Below, in pieces: positions 55,983 to 64,000 of a stretch of 64,000 bases of DNA. How positions within the stretch are numbered: position 1 is the first letter of the stretch; every line of letters starts with the position of its first letter. This stretch comes from Pseudomonadota bacterium (GTDB lineage: Bacteria > Pseudomonadota > Gammaproteobacteria > Acidiferrobacterales > UBA6901). The stretch spans positions 1 through 64,000 of the forward strand of contig JAJYEX010000001.1 in NCBI GenBank assembly GCA_021785515.1, given 5' to 3'. The translations under genes were made by a program, and so were the position numbers. The notes under the pieces were generated by a model. It was not told the origin of the DNA, did no database searches, and was given only the letters and a program-made list of their open reading frames with translations.

Positions 55983-57083
55983 TTACGTCAAAGCAGCTTC
56001 GATGGCCGTTACGTCGAGGCCTTCCTCGAAAAAATTCTCGCGTTTCCGAATTCCTCGTCCAAAGAACCGCTGATAATTGTGGTAGGTGTCGGTATTATTG
56101 TGTCCTTTAGTTACAACCACAAAATCAGGCTCCTTATTTCGAGACACTTGAATGCGTTTCAGGAGGTGCTTGAATTCATAATCTGCAGCGGGCAGCGAAT
56201 AGCCTATAAACACCCATTTACGCGCATTCCGAAGGATATCTTCGGCTGTTAGCCATGAACGTTGAAACATAGGGAAATCGAGCGCTTTAAGATAGCTGAA
56301 TGTGGCCATTCGCGTCGTAAGGCGGACTCCTGTGCACTCTGGGCATTCCCAGTATGGGGCGTTATTACTTGGGTTATTTTCGTCGTAGAGTTGCTTGGCA
56401 ATCTTTGGGGAGTCCTTCGAATCGAACCAATATAGTTGACGACAGTTATCGCAATAGAGCCAGTTCGTCGAGCCATGCATCTTGACGATTCTTAGCGAGC
56501 CCAGATCGGTCTTTTTTTTCTCTCGCTTAATTGCTCCCACCTTTTTCGGGAAGGAAGCGGGCAGTGCAGCGCATCCGTAGTTGAAGGAACTAATCCGTTT
56601 AACTCGCTGGATCATCTGTTCAATAACCGTGTCCCAGTTCATGCATATGAATGCCGTGCTATTCGAGTCAACTTTTTTGAAGAATTCGGAAAGGCCTTGA
56701 AACTCACGCGACGTCTGATTTGTTACATTATTGAACCGCTCATCTAACATCCAGATGATCCGTGCGATGAGGGCGCGCCGAAGTTTCCGCAATTCCTTGG
56801 GCGGGTATTTCGAACCTAGATGGTGTCCCGCATTGGCCGACAGGTCAATCGATGTAAATATGTCCTCAAGATCAGGCCAAAACGCCGATTTCGCGTCGAC
56901 ATTGTGATCGAACGCGTCATGCACGAACAGCGACAGATCTTGGACAAGCGCCTGATTCTTGTGACCATCTTGGTGCCGCGGTTCGAGAAGTGCCTCCGTA
57001 AAGTCACTCTGAAGCGGGAGACCAGCGTGACGAGAAAAGCCCGCGCCAACGATAATTGCGTTGTGAATCCCTTTTGAGTTCAC
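55983..57083 (-). CDS. SIR2-family NADase-like protein with a zinc ribbon
   Basis: A 366-residue protein. The SIR2 nucleotide-binding motif is IIVGAGFSRHAGLPL (residues 10-24). The catalytic region has ICMNWDTVIE (Asn149, Asp151) and KMHGSTNW (His203). A zinc ribbon follows with CDNC and CPEC, and GYSLPAADYEFKHLL closes the fold. Bacterial SIR2 proteins of this type destroy NAD+ in phage defence. GTG 57083 has AAGGAAG upstream; TTG 57122 has no ribosome-binding site. It is the first gene of the pair with the nuclease. Confidence 0.8.
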   Translation of the reverse strand: MNSKGIHNAIIVGAGFSRHAGLPLQSDFTEALLEPRHQDGHKNQALVQDLSLFVHDAFDHNVDAKSAFWPDLEDIFTSIDLSANAGHHLGSKYPPKELRKLRRALIARIIWMLDERFNNVTNQTSREFQGLSEFFKKVDSNSTAFICMNWDTVIEQMIQRVKRISSFNYGCAALPASFPKKVGAIKREKKKTDLGSLRIVKMHGSTNWLYCDNCRQLYWFDSKDSPKIAKQLYDENNPSNNAPYWECPECTGVRLTTRMATFSYLKALDFPMFQRSWLTAEDILRNARKWVFIGYSLPAADYEFKHLLKRIQVSRNKEPDFVVVTKGHNNTDTYHNYQRFFGRGIRKRENFFEEGLDVTAIEAALT

Positions 57084-57486
57084 CGGAGCTTCCTTATCTG
57101 TCGTTGTTTGTATCAGTTCCAAATTTTCTGAGTTCTAGTTAGGTGCTTGCTTGCTGCATAAAGCTTAGCGCTGATGGGTCTCGGTAGCCACCAACAATGC
57201 ATTAACCTCACTACGCCACTGATACCAAAAATTGGTCAGGCCAGTGGGTCAACGGCTTCAGTCTATCGGTATTGGACGCCAATGTTCAGCTGCCCGATGT
57301 TGACACCGGCGGCAACTAGCCAAATTGCGGACGTAGGGCCCGACGTATTTCGGGGTCGTTTTGGCCGACATCCCTCCGACGGCGCGTCCAACCGTCGCTT
57401 TCTCCGCCTTGTGGAACGCTTTCCGTCAGGCCGACGATTAGCCTCGATGCGGGTCGACATGCGCGATCCGTGCATGCGGTGTTCCT
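57084..57486. other. Upstream region of the SIR2 operon
   Basis: About 400 bp. It separates the defence pair from the leftward plasmid-type operon, whose genes read toward it. No gene was recognised; the SIR2 promoter should lie near 57,100-57,180 but no clear boxes are visible. Confidence 0.35.
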
Positions 57487-58203
57487 CTAGTCCGGAGTTG
57501 CGCCGCAGACCTCGATCGTCCGCAGCACCGGGCCAGCGACACCCTGGATGACGATCTGGACATGCCCACACTCCCCGGCGCCGGTGCGCACGGTGTGCCA
57601 TCCCCAGGGCAGGACTTTGCCATCGAGATACTGCGCTTCGATGCCCACGCCTGCACCGAGCAGCAGGGCGAACGCCAGAGACCCCGCGACCACGGACCAC
57701 GATCGCGCCATCTTCCCCGCCAGGCCCACCCGGATCTGATCCCGGGCAGCGTGGGCCGCCGCCGTCTGCATTTCCCGGATCAATTCCTCACGGCGCGCGC
57801 TCGCAGCGGTGCCGAGCTGTTCGGTTGCCTGGGCGATAGCCGCAGCCGCCTGCTTCGCCGCCCTGTCGATGCTCGCTGTGCCGGTGGCGGCGATGAGATC
57901 GGTGATTCCCTTTCCCGCGTGCTCGACGACGCCCTTCAGATCGGCTGCGGCTTTCGTGGACCCGCGGTAGATCGCCTCCGGCAGTCCGGCGAGTTCCTGT
58001 CTGGTTGCCGTCGCCGCCTCGCCCGCCGCGGCGGCGGCTGCCCAGGCATTGATGAAGGCCTTGACCAGGAGCCAGGCCGTGTCGTGATCCGCCCGGATCC
58101 CCATGGCGGCGGCGTTCTCAATCAGCGCCTCCCGCCATTCCGGCGGAAGGCCCCGAAGGGCCTCCTGCTTAGGGGAGGTCTGATCTGGCGTTGCTTTATC
58201 CAT
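57487..58203 (-). CDS. Plasmid-type membrane protein of unknown function
   Basis: A 238-residue protein. PPEWREALIENAAAMGIRAD and an Ala-rich helical middle, probably coiled coil, precede a membrane helix at about 178-200 (VVAGSLAFALLLGAGVGIEA). The C-terminal part is periplasmic, with two Cys. AGGAG is ten bases before ATG 58203. It is last in an operon with a ParA-like ATPase and an HTH protein, in the order of stbA-stbB-stbC plasmid modules; I cannot confirm that it is StbC. Confidence 0.5.
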   Translation of the reverse strand: MDKATPDQTSPKQEALRGLPPEWREALIENAAAMGIRADHDTAWLLVKAFINAWAAAAAAGEAATATRQELAGLPEAIYRGSTKAAADLKGVVEHAGKGITDLIAATGTASIDRAAKQAAAAIAQATEQLGTAASARREELIREMQTAAAHAARDQIRVGLAGKMARSWSVVAGSLAFALLLGAGVGIEAQYLDGKVLPWGWHTVRTGAGECGHVQIVIQGVAGPVLRTIEVCGATPD

Positions 58204-58210
58204 GGGTTTT

Positions 58211-58951
58211 TTACTCCTGGTGTGATGCCGGGTAGAGGGTGGCCACGCACTGATGCGCCGCGGGGAGCCACTGACGTCCGAAGAAGAGCCGTTCACCGAA
58301 GGTGAGCGCCGATTCGGGCTTCGCCAGATCCGAGAACGTCCCCGGCAGGCTCAGTACCTTGTCGACCAGGGACTCCGGACGCAGTGCCGGCATCGCGGCT
58401 TCCAGTCCGCCCGCCGACAGGAATGCCGCGCGTGCCCCGTTGCGCACGAAGTCAAACCGCTCGCTTTCCGGTTGCAGGAACAGCGGATAGACGATGCAGC
58501 GCCGTTCGGGGGCAACGGCCCCCAGGAGCCCCTCGCGCAGCGACCGGATCGCCGATTCGCTGGAGGTCCGCTGGTGTCCCAGGGAGTAGTAGACGTAGCT
58601 GCCATGTCCCAGGGACTGCCCGGCTTCGATAAGGAGCCCCGCCATCGTGTCCAGCGTGTCGCCTGCGGCAGCCGGCAGGTTCACCACGATCTCGGTGTCC
58701 GACCCGAGTCCCTCCAGGGCTTCGGCGAACTTGATCACCGCCGCCTCCGCGGCACCGGCGCGGTTGAGGTTGACGGCCCGAAGCGCGATGCCCGGGACCT
58801 CCTTGAACCGTTGCGCGATGTCCGGTTGCCCCAGGTCGCCTTCGATGATCGCCACCGGCAGTCCGGATGCGATCAGATAATCCGCAAGCACTGCGCTCGT
58901 CAGGCTCTTGCCGGTGCCACCTTTGCAGCCACTGCTGTAGAAAATAGACAC
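58211..58951 (-). CDS. ParA/StbB-like ATPase
   Basis: A 246-residue deviant Walker-type ATPase. SSGCKGGTGKSLTSAVLADY contains the KGGxGKS loop; IIEGDLGQPDIAQRF follows, and VVNLPAAAGDTLD is the Walker B region. Such proteins place plasmids or mobilisation complexes in the cell. It lies 7 bp before the 238-residue gene and 28 bp after the HTH gene. Confidence 0.75.
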   Translation of the reverse strand: MSIFYSSGCKGGTGKSLTSAVLADYLIASGLPVAIIEGDLGQPDIAQRFKEVPGIALRAVNLNRAGAAEAAVIKFAEALEGLGSDTEIVVNLPAAAGDTLDTMAGLLIEAGQSLGHGSYVYYSLGHQRTSSESAIRSLREGLLGAVAPERRCIVYPLFLQPESERFDFVRNGARAAFLSAGGLEAAMPALRPESLVDKVLSLPGTFSDLAKPESALTFGERLFFGRQWLPAAHQCVATLYPASHQE

Positions 58952-58979
58952 AGGTTCACTCTCCGTAGGGTTGAGGGGG

Positions 58980-59360
58980 TTAGTCGATGACTTTCACGCC
59001 GCTCGCCGCCAGAGCGGCCGCGTTCTGCTCGGGGGTCTTCGGTGCCGCTCCCGGCGGCGGGCGTTGCAGCCGCTCGCGGGTCAGATCCGCCGCCGACGGT
59101 CGCGGTGCGGGAACGCCCCGGGCCGGTGGCGCGGTCAGTTGTCCCGACGCGATACGCTGGGTGACGCGCCGGTACGCTTCGGCGAGCGGTTTGGCTTTCT
59201 GGGCGTCGAGGTCCATGGCCTGCGCAATGTCCGCCCACGACCACCCGTGCCGCCGGGCGGAGGTGATCTGCGCGTACTCGCGCAGTACCAATATTCCGAG
59301 TCCTCGGGAACCCGGTGGGTAGTTGCTGGCGAGGTCTGCGAGCCTGGTTTTGTCTGTCAT
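58980..59360 (-). CDS. Small HTH protein, StbA-like position
   Basis: A 126-residue protein with a helix-turn-helix-like segment (ITSARRHGWSWADIAQAMDL) and a Pro/Ala-rich tail. It is the first gene of the ParA-like operon and lies next to a hairpin-rich region. A DNA-binding role in plasmid stability or at oriT is inferred from position. Confidence 0.5.
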   Translation of the reverse strand: MTDKTRLADLASNYPPGSRGLGILVLREYAQITSARRHGWSWADIAQAMDLDAQKAKPLAEAYRRVTQRIASGQLTAPPARGVPAPRPSAADLTRERLQRPPPGAAPKTPEQNAAALAASGVKVID

Positions 59361-59401
59361 GGGTACCTCCTTGAAAGTGATGTTCCTATAAGTGGTGTGC
59401 C

Positions 59402-59525
59402 GCGGAAATTCACGGGCGTTCGTCTTTCATAGGCCAGAAACCTCACGCGGCGTGAAGCATCACGGGGTGATGCGGAAATTCCTCAAACGCTGCGCCCAAA
59501 CCGCGCCGAGGCACGGCTTTGCCTC
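59402..59525. other. Hairpin array, candidate oriT
   Basis: Three perfect stems follow one another: TCACGC/GCGTGA (59443-59455), GCATCAC/GTGATGC with a GGG loop (59457-59473), and GAGGCA/TGCCTC (59508-59525). The 10-mer GCGGAAATTC occurs at 59402-59411 and again at 59472-59481. It sits between the StbA-like gene and the relaxase pseudogene, where an origin of transfer is expected. Confidence 0.4.
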
Positions 59526-59639
59526 ACGGGCGATGCGTCTAAGCGGTGTTGAAAGCGTGCTGATTCGTGGGTTTCGTGCGGGGATTCTGATTTTGATGTG
59601 GCGGAGACGGGTCAAAATCGAGGGGTTCCACGGAGTCAA

Positions 59640-60695
59640 GGCGGAAGTAGACGGTCACTCTGCGAGTGACCTGTACACACAATCGCACCGAATGGTGCTG
59701 GGCGAGGCGGCAGTCGATCACTCAGATACCGACAACCCGCACACGCATATCTTGCTTCGCGGCCGTGCTGCCAATGGTCAGAACACGGTGGTCGCGCCAA
59801 ACTATTGGCCGACGAGCTCAATGACCGGGGCTATCTGGTGGTAGATGGCATCTATGGGCGCGCGCACTACGTCCGCCTGCCGGTCGGCGCCGACCTGATG
59901 GCACTGCCGGTGGGTGGCATCGTGGAAGTGAATTCTGCCGGACGGGAACGTTTGGTGGATCGCAACGTCGCGGGCCTCGTGCGTGACGGTCTTTACCGTA
60001 GCGTTGACCATCTTGCGCAGCTTCGATAAGCAGGAGCCTGCGGACTCACAAACCGCAGTCAATACCCATGTGCGCAGACGCGAAGCACTATGTCGCACCG
60101 GAGCCGTGGAGCAAATAAGCGATGGCGTTTGGCGCTTACCGCCTGATATCTTGTCGCGCGCTCAAGCGCACGATACGCAACGAGCCGCAGGTGTTGCCAT
60201 CGAATTGCGCTCGCAACTTCCTATTAACAGCAAGTGCGCGCCCAGGGCGCGACATGGCTGGACCATCAATTGGTGGGTAATAGCGGGAATCTTTCGGCGC
60301 AGGGTTTCGGCGCGCAGGTGCGGGATGCGTTGCAGGATCGGGTGGATTTTCTCGTCGAGCAGGGCTTGGCCGAGCGGCGCGGACAGCGTGTGGTTTTAGC
60401 GCGCAATCTGTTATCCACCTTGCGCGACCGGGAACTGGCTGCGGCGGGCAAATCGCTTCAGGACGCAACCGGGCTCAACTTTCGCCCACTGCTTGATGGG
60501 GCACGCGTCAACGGTCTTTACCGCCGTTCTCTCCAACTCGTCAGTGGCCGCTTCGCGATGCTGGATGATGGCACGGGTTTCAGCCTGGTGCCGTGGAAAC
60601 CGGTGATCGAACAGCGGCTGGGACAGACCATGACTGCTGTTGTCCGAGGTGCATCGGTCATCTGGGATATGGGACGGCGGCATCTTGGCCGATAG
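59640..60695 (+). pseudogene. Relaxase/mobilisation nuclease-DUF3363 pseudogene
   Basis: Pieces of a VirD2-like relaxase with a DUF3363 tail lie in three frames. The HxH metal motif is in DHSDTDNPHTHILLRG. Then come ADELNDRGYLVVDGIYGRAH, REALCRTGAVEQISDGVWRL and, in a third frame, AQGATWLDHQLVG and RFAMLDDGTGFSLVPWKPVI. At least three frameshifts and a shortened N-terminus rule out function. It shows that this stretch was once a conjugative or mobilisable element. Confidence 0.82.
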
Positions 60696-60977
60696 GCGTA
60701 GGGCTATTTTTAAAATGGTGGCCACACCGTTGCCAGCAAAGCATGTGCGCAGCTAACAGTCGGAGCTTCAATATTGGTGGTGGGGTGGAACCCTGCGCCA
60801 AATCTATGTAACTCAGCGCCTTAGAACCGCTGCGAACTACTGCGGAATGGTGCGGATTCCAGCCCTTTATGCGCTCAATCCAACCAGTTCTTCGGGGCCG
60901 GGGTCAGCAGTCAAGTGAATCAGACAGGACGCCAGTTCGATTCTCATTTGCGGAATTGAACCCGCGTCCGCAATTGA

Positions 60978-61723
60978 TCAAAGCAGCCGCACCGGGCGTG
61001 CAATCTTAGGTCTTCGAGCTTGGCTGGCAGTCTGGAGGTTGGCCGACTTGGAGAGGATTCGCAGCATCGCCTGGTTGTGGTGGTAGTCCCGGAAGGCATC
61101 CGCGACTGCCTTGTCGACGAATGTGGGCGTCGTCTGCCCATCAGCCGGAGCGGACACGATTCCGTCTGGGATGTCACCTGACCAGCCCTGGCCGCCCGAA
61201 AGCCACTGACGATGTGTGAGAAGTTAGGCCAAGCGTGATCCAGATGGGCGTCGTCGATGCTGATCATCACGCCAGTAAGTTCGCACGCAACCAGCCCGTG
61301 AGCGTCCCCGTACTCTGCGAAGGCCTGCTTCTTCGCCAGCACGAGATCGAGTGCGACAGCCTCCCGGCATGCACCGTAGAATTCCTTTGACCGGTCCCCT
61401 GGGATGCCTTTGACGGCCCAGATGTACGAAAAGTCCGTGGCGGACCCGTCCTGGCGCACCACCCAGAAGCCAGAGTTGCTCCAGCCCGTCCCGGTGTTCA
61501 GGCGCCGCTCAAAGTGATCGATCTGGCCGCAACCCTTCGCCGGCTCACCAACGTCGTCAAGAATCGGGTCATATCGTTCGATGAGCGCCACGAGGTCGGC
61601 GTGGTCCCCTGGTTCAGAGATGCGATCACCGTCCTGGTACCGGTGTAACAGGGCATTGTAGTGGTCCAGTGCGCTTTTTTGGGTCCGGACGCTACGGGGT
61701 CCGATCTCGACGGGTTTTGCCAT
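60978..61723 (-). pseudogene. DCL-family (DUF3223) protein of the CBASS operon, frameshifted
   Basis: The third gene of the CBASS operon, 12 bp after the CD-NTase gene. ALDHYNALLHRYQDGDRISE then DHADLVALIERYD and FWVVRQDGSATDFSYIWAVK match DCL (DUF3223) proteins. Near 61,200 the frame shifts: the uninterrupted frame gives an Arg/Thr-rich tail that ends at 60,944. The alternate frame gives QWLSGGQGWSGDIPDGIVSA, DAFRDYHHNQAMLRILSKSA and a stop at 60,978, which looks like the proper C-terminus. It is either a recent mutation or a sequence error. Function of DCL proteins in bacteria is unknown. Confidence 0.65.
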
Positions 61724-61735
61724 GCCTTACTCTCT

Positions 61736-62629
61736 TTACCACTGATTCCAGAGATCAACCGCTGCCTCGACAAGTGCATCACAGTTCGTCTGAGACCAGC
61801 AGGTGTGGTAGCCATCACGTAGCAAGTAATACTGTTCGTTGGCGCAAACCAAGTCAGTCTTGGCCGCATCCTGCCGATACCAGTTGAGGATGTTGACCAT
61901 GCAGTCCTCGAGGCTGTGGGTGAATTTCTCATTCGGCACGTTGTACAGCAGGCCCTCGATGTAGTACGACGGAGCGACGCCTGCCTTGATCAAGCCTTCG
62001 TCAACCATCTCACTGCGAATATTCTTCAACACACGAACCATGGGTTTGAGCCACTTCGATGATGCCTGATGCTTCGCCGTCAGATTTGCCAAATGCTGCT
62101 TCGGGTAGTTCGCAATTCGTTCGCCGGCAGCGTTGAAGAAACAGATTCCTTCGACGTACTCGGAGTCGCTCGCTGACCGGAACTTGAAGTACCGCCGGAA
62201 TTGCGTCGCGACAATCACATCCGACTTGCGCCGTGAACCACTCGCACCGATGGCAATTGCCTTGTCGCCAGTTTTCACTGCCGAGCCGTATTGATCTTCA
62301 AGCACCGACAGCACGTCCCGCTTGAAGTCGGTGTGCGTGTAAGTCGCGTCGCTGAATGCCTGCTTGTAGGCCGACTTTTCGTCATCGGACAGCGATTCGA
62401 GATCGCTGTGGAAGCAGTCATCGAGCCGGATGACGATGTCCACGTCGCTCTCGGCATAGATATTCGTGTCGTTGCCGTATGAGCCTTGAAGGAACACCTT
62501 GAAGTTCTTGCCAGCGTAGGGCGTGGTGCTGGCCTCCAAGACACTTTTGATCGTGTTATAAGTATTGCTCGACTGGGTGATCGAGCCCTGATGTGACCAC
62601 GTTTCGAGCTGTGATTCTGGAATAGGCAT
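61736..62629 (-). CDS. CD-NTase (CBASS cyclic-oligonucleotide synthase)
   Basis: A 297-residue nucleotidyltransferase of the cGAS/DncV-like group. The motif is [20 protein letters not shown] (Gly49-Ser50, Asp62, Asp64), and the third carboxylate is in RKSDVIVA (Asp137). On phage infection it would make a cyclic nucleotide that activates the patatin effector. AGGGGGAAAG precedes the ATG. Product and clade cannot be fixed by eye. Confidence 0.9.
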   Translation of the reverse strand: MPIPESQLETWSHQGSITQSSNTYNTIKSVLEASTTPYAGKNFKVFLQGSYGNDTNIYAESDVDIVIRLDDCFHSDLESLSDDEKSAYKQAFSDATYTHTDFKRDVLSVLEDQYGSAVKTGDKAIAIGASGSRRKSDVIVATQFRRYFKFRSASDSEYVEGICFFNAAGERIANYPKQHLANLTAKHQASSKWLKPMVRVLKNIRSEMVDEGLIKAGVAPSYYIEGLLYNVPNEKFTHSLEDCMVNILNWYRQDAAKTDLVCANEQYYLLRDGYHTCWSQTNCDALVEAAVDLWNQW

Positions 62630-62641
62630 CTTTCCCCCTGG

Positions 62642-63622
62642 CTATATCAAATACTCGCGAAGCTGTTGCTCCCGTGACGCGAACGACTCCCGCCCTCGCT
62701 GGAACAAGATGTCCAGCTTATTAAGGTCGTGCTCCAGCAGATCGGTCGCCATTTCAGGGGTGACGTAGGAGTCACTGATCCGAATGGTCGGTATGTCATG
62801 GAAAAGGATCTGCCGCAGTTGGTCCATCGACTGCGTGTTGATTTCCAATGTCTTCTGCAGCAACTGCACGCTAACGAGATATTTCTTCGCCAGCCTCATC
62901 AGGAAGCTCGGCTTCGGGTCGGGGTAGACACCCACGCCAACACTCACAAGCCGGATGTCCTTGCGGTCACTTTGCTGTGCCTGGACTGCGTCGGCGATCG
63001 CGTACAGCGTCGGGTTATTTGCGCAGTACCCGCCATCGATCAGCTCGATGTCCTCACCCATTGATGTTCTTACGATCGTCCGCTCAAAGAACGGGTAAGC
63101 TGAGCACGATGCCTTGACGGCGTCTGCGATGCTTACGCCAAAGCCCGGGACGAACGTGCCGACACGTCCATGCGCTTGGGCAACGCTGCCCTTGAAGATC
63201 ATCGGGCGCTCGGTCAGCCACTTGGCTGTGACGATCCCTATACCCGTTTTCACATCATCGAACGCTGTATTGCCGAAGACCTCGCTCGCCAGATTTTTCA
63301 GTGCCTGCGACCTGGCCGGAGCGGTCTTCTGTGACATCACGGTAGGCACGTGCTTGCGGTAAAGCTGCAAGATGGAATCGACGTCGTGGCCGAGCGCAAT
63401 CAGTGAGGCGATGATCGCGCCCGTGCTGGTCCCAAAAACCAGATCGAATTTTTGGTGCAGTGGGCACCCGACCATAGCCTCGATTTCCTTGAGTACCCCC
63501 AGCGTGTAAAAGCCCTTGGCACCGCCGCCGTCTAGTGTAAGGACGCGCAGCAAGGCAGATGACGTCGAGACATCCTTCGATTCCACCATTTTCAACGCCA
63601 TCCCCAGAACTGATGAACACAT
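62642..63622 (-). CDS. capV: Patatin-like phospholipase, CBASS effector CapV
   Basis: A 326-residue phospholipase. The oxyanion loop is LTLDGGGAKGFYTLGVL, the nucleophile is Ser66 in FGTSTGAI, and the catalytic Asp196 is in ELIDGGYCANNP. CapV enzymes are switched on by a cyclic nucleotide and degrade the inner membrane, killing the infected cell. It is the first gene of the operon, 12 bp ahead of the CD-NTase. Starts at 63622, 63601 and 63589 are all possible. Confidence 0.9.
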   Translation of the reverse strand: MCSSVLGMALKMVESKDVSTSSALLRVLTLDGGGAKGFYTLGVLKEIEAMVGCPLHQKFDLVFGTSTGAIIASLIALGHDVDSILQLYRKHVPTVMSQKTAPARSQALKNLASEVFGNTAFDDVKTGIGIVTAKWLTERPMIFKGSVAQAHGRVGTFVPGFGVSIADAVKASCSAYPFFERTIVRTSMGEDIELIDGGYCANNPTLYAIADAVQAQQSDRKDIRLVSVGVGVYPDPKPSFLMRLAKKYLVSVQLLQKTLEINTQSMDQLRQILFHDIPTIRISDSYVTPEMATDLLEHDLNKLDILFQRGRESFASREQQLREYLI

Positions 63623-63794
63623 GCAATATCGGCGATCATCAGCCCAATCCCGGGACTGAAATCGTGCCGCGCCAGCGTCTCTGGCTTGAGGTGAAGCTCT
63701 GCGAAATTTTGCATGGCGCCCGTACCGGTCCTTTTATCGCTGCGCCGCCAATTATTATCACAATGCGACGTACGAACGAATCAAAATAGAGTCA

Positions 63795-63823
63795 TGGACA
63801 GATTCTAGAGCAGATAATATACT
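63795..63823 (+). promoter_or_regulatory. Promoter of the capW-like gene
   Basis: TGGACA at 63795-63800, a 17-bp spacer and TATACT at 63818-63823. It lies 50 bp before the ATG at 63874, in the region shared with the divergent capV. Confidence 0.6.
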
Positions 63824-63873
63824 TTCCGCAATAACCAGCACAAGCATTCGCTAACCCGAACGAGCCAGTCAGG

Positions 63874-64000
63874 ATGTCGAACGAACAGCTTACAGATCTA
63901 ACCCAGCCACAACGCGACCGGCTCGCGTTTGTGGAGTTGCGCGTGCGCTTCATTGGGGAGATACGCCGTCAGGACTTGGTCACGCGGTTTGGCATCCAGT
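63874..64000 (+). CDS. CapW/BrxR-like WYL-domain regulator (partial)
   Basis: Only the first 42 codons are in the window. They read MSNEQLTDLTQPQRDRLAFV, then ELRVRFIGEIRRQDLVTRFG, the winged-helix start of BrxR/CapW regulators (RDRLxxIELRLxFxGExRRxDLxxRFG). These regulators repress defence operons, including CBASS. Its divergent placement beside capV supports this. The WYL domain lies beyond the edge. Confidence 0.75.
   Translation, partial: MSNEQLTDLTQPQRDRLAFVELRVRFIGEIRRQDLVTRFGIQ

Noticed and set aside
57123-57486. Possible transposase remnant upstream of the SIR2 gene.
   Set aside because: No segment could be matched by eye to a family with any confidence.

Overview
This window looks like the chromosome of a GC-rich, sulfur-oxidising gammaproteobacterium. 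The evidence is a periplasmic thiosulfate-oxidation set (soxY, soxZ, soxB) with DsrE-type sulfur proteins, a bo3-type quinol oxidase (cyoABCD), rppH, an ampD-ampE pair and a cobalamin salvage locus. An Acidiferrobacter-like lineage would fit, but that is inference; no rRNA gene is present to test it.

Positions 1-22,600 are ordinary core chromosome. A degenerate RND permease, a metallo-beta-lactamase-like protein and rppH read leftward. A HAD phosphatase and a vitamin-B12-type ABC transporter (btuC, btuD) follow, then a GGDEF-EAL protein. A cobalamin riboswitch with its own promoter leads btuB, a tonB-like gene and cob(I)alamin adenosyltransferase; btuF and cobC read the opposite way. Next come ampE/ampD, an iron alcohol dehydrogenase, a GST, an FMN reductase and a UMF1-type transporter preceded by a coupled 28-codon leader ORF.

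Positions 22,600-33,000 hold a cupin gene, decayed IS256 and IS630 transposases, a ModA-like binding protein and the sulfur locus. Two paralogous DsrE-type secreted proteins diverge from a 554-bp region. There, two near-identical palindromes lie at the start points of two divergent sigma70-like promoters. soxY, soxZ and soxB follow, and a TetR regulator beside them is the likely reader of the palindromes.

Positions 34,000-45,000 are a patchwork of toxin-antitoxin modules (higBA; a DUF1778/GNAT pair), IS fragments and cyoABCD. Three copies of a 40-bp tRNA-3'-end sequence punctuate it; two bracket the GNAT toxin module.

Positions 45,000-52,222 are a stack of insertion sequences. An IS1111-type IS110 element abuts the end of an IS21 element. 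That IS21 is split by a second, intact IS21 with a 5-bp target duplication, and is itself inserted in the remnant of a third.

Positions 52,223-64,000 resemble a decayed mobilisable element. They carry an excisionase-like HTH gene, replication-type genes, a ParA-like ATPase operon, a hairpin array that may be an oriT, and a relaxase-DUF3363 pseudogene. Two defence cassettes sit in it: a two-gene SIR2 plus PD-(D/E)xK nuclease pair, and a CBASS operon (patatin effector, CD-NTase, DCL/DUF3223 protein) with a divergent CapW/BrxR-like regulator running off the right edge. The SIR2-nuclease pair and the DCL gene attached to CBASS are the best candidates for undescribed biology.
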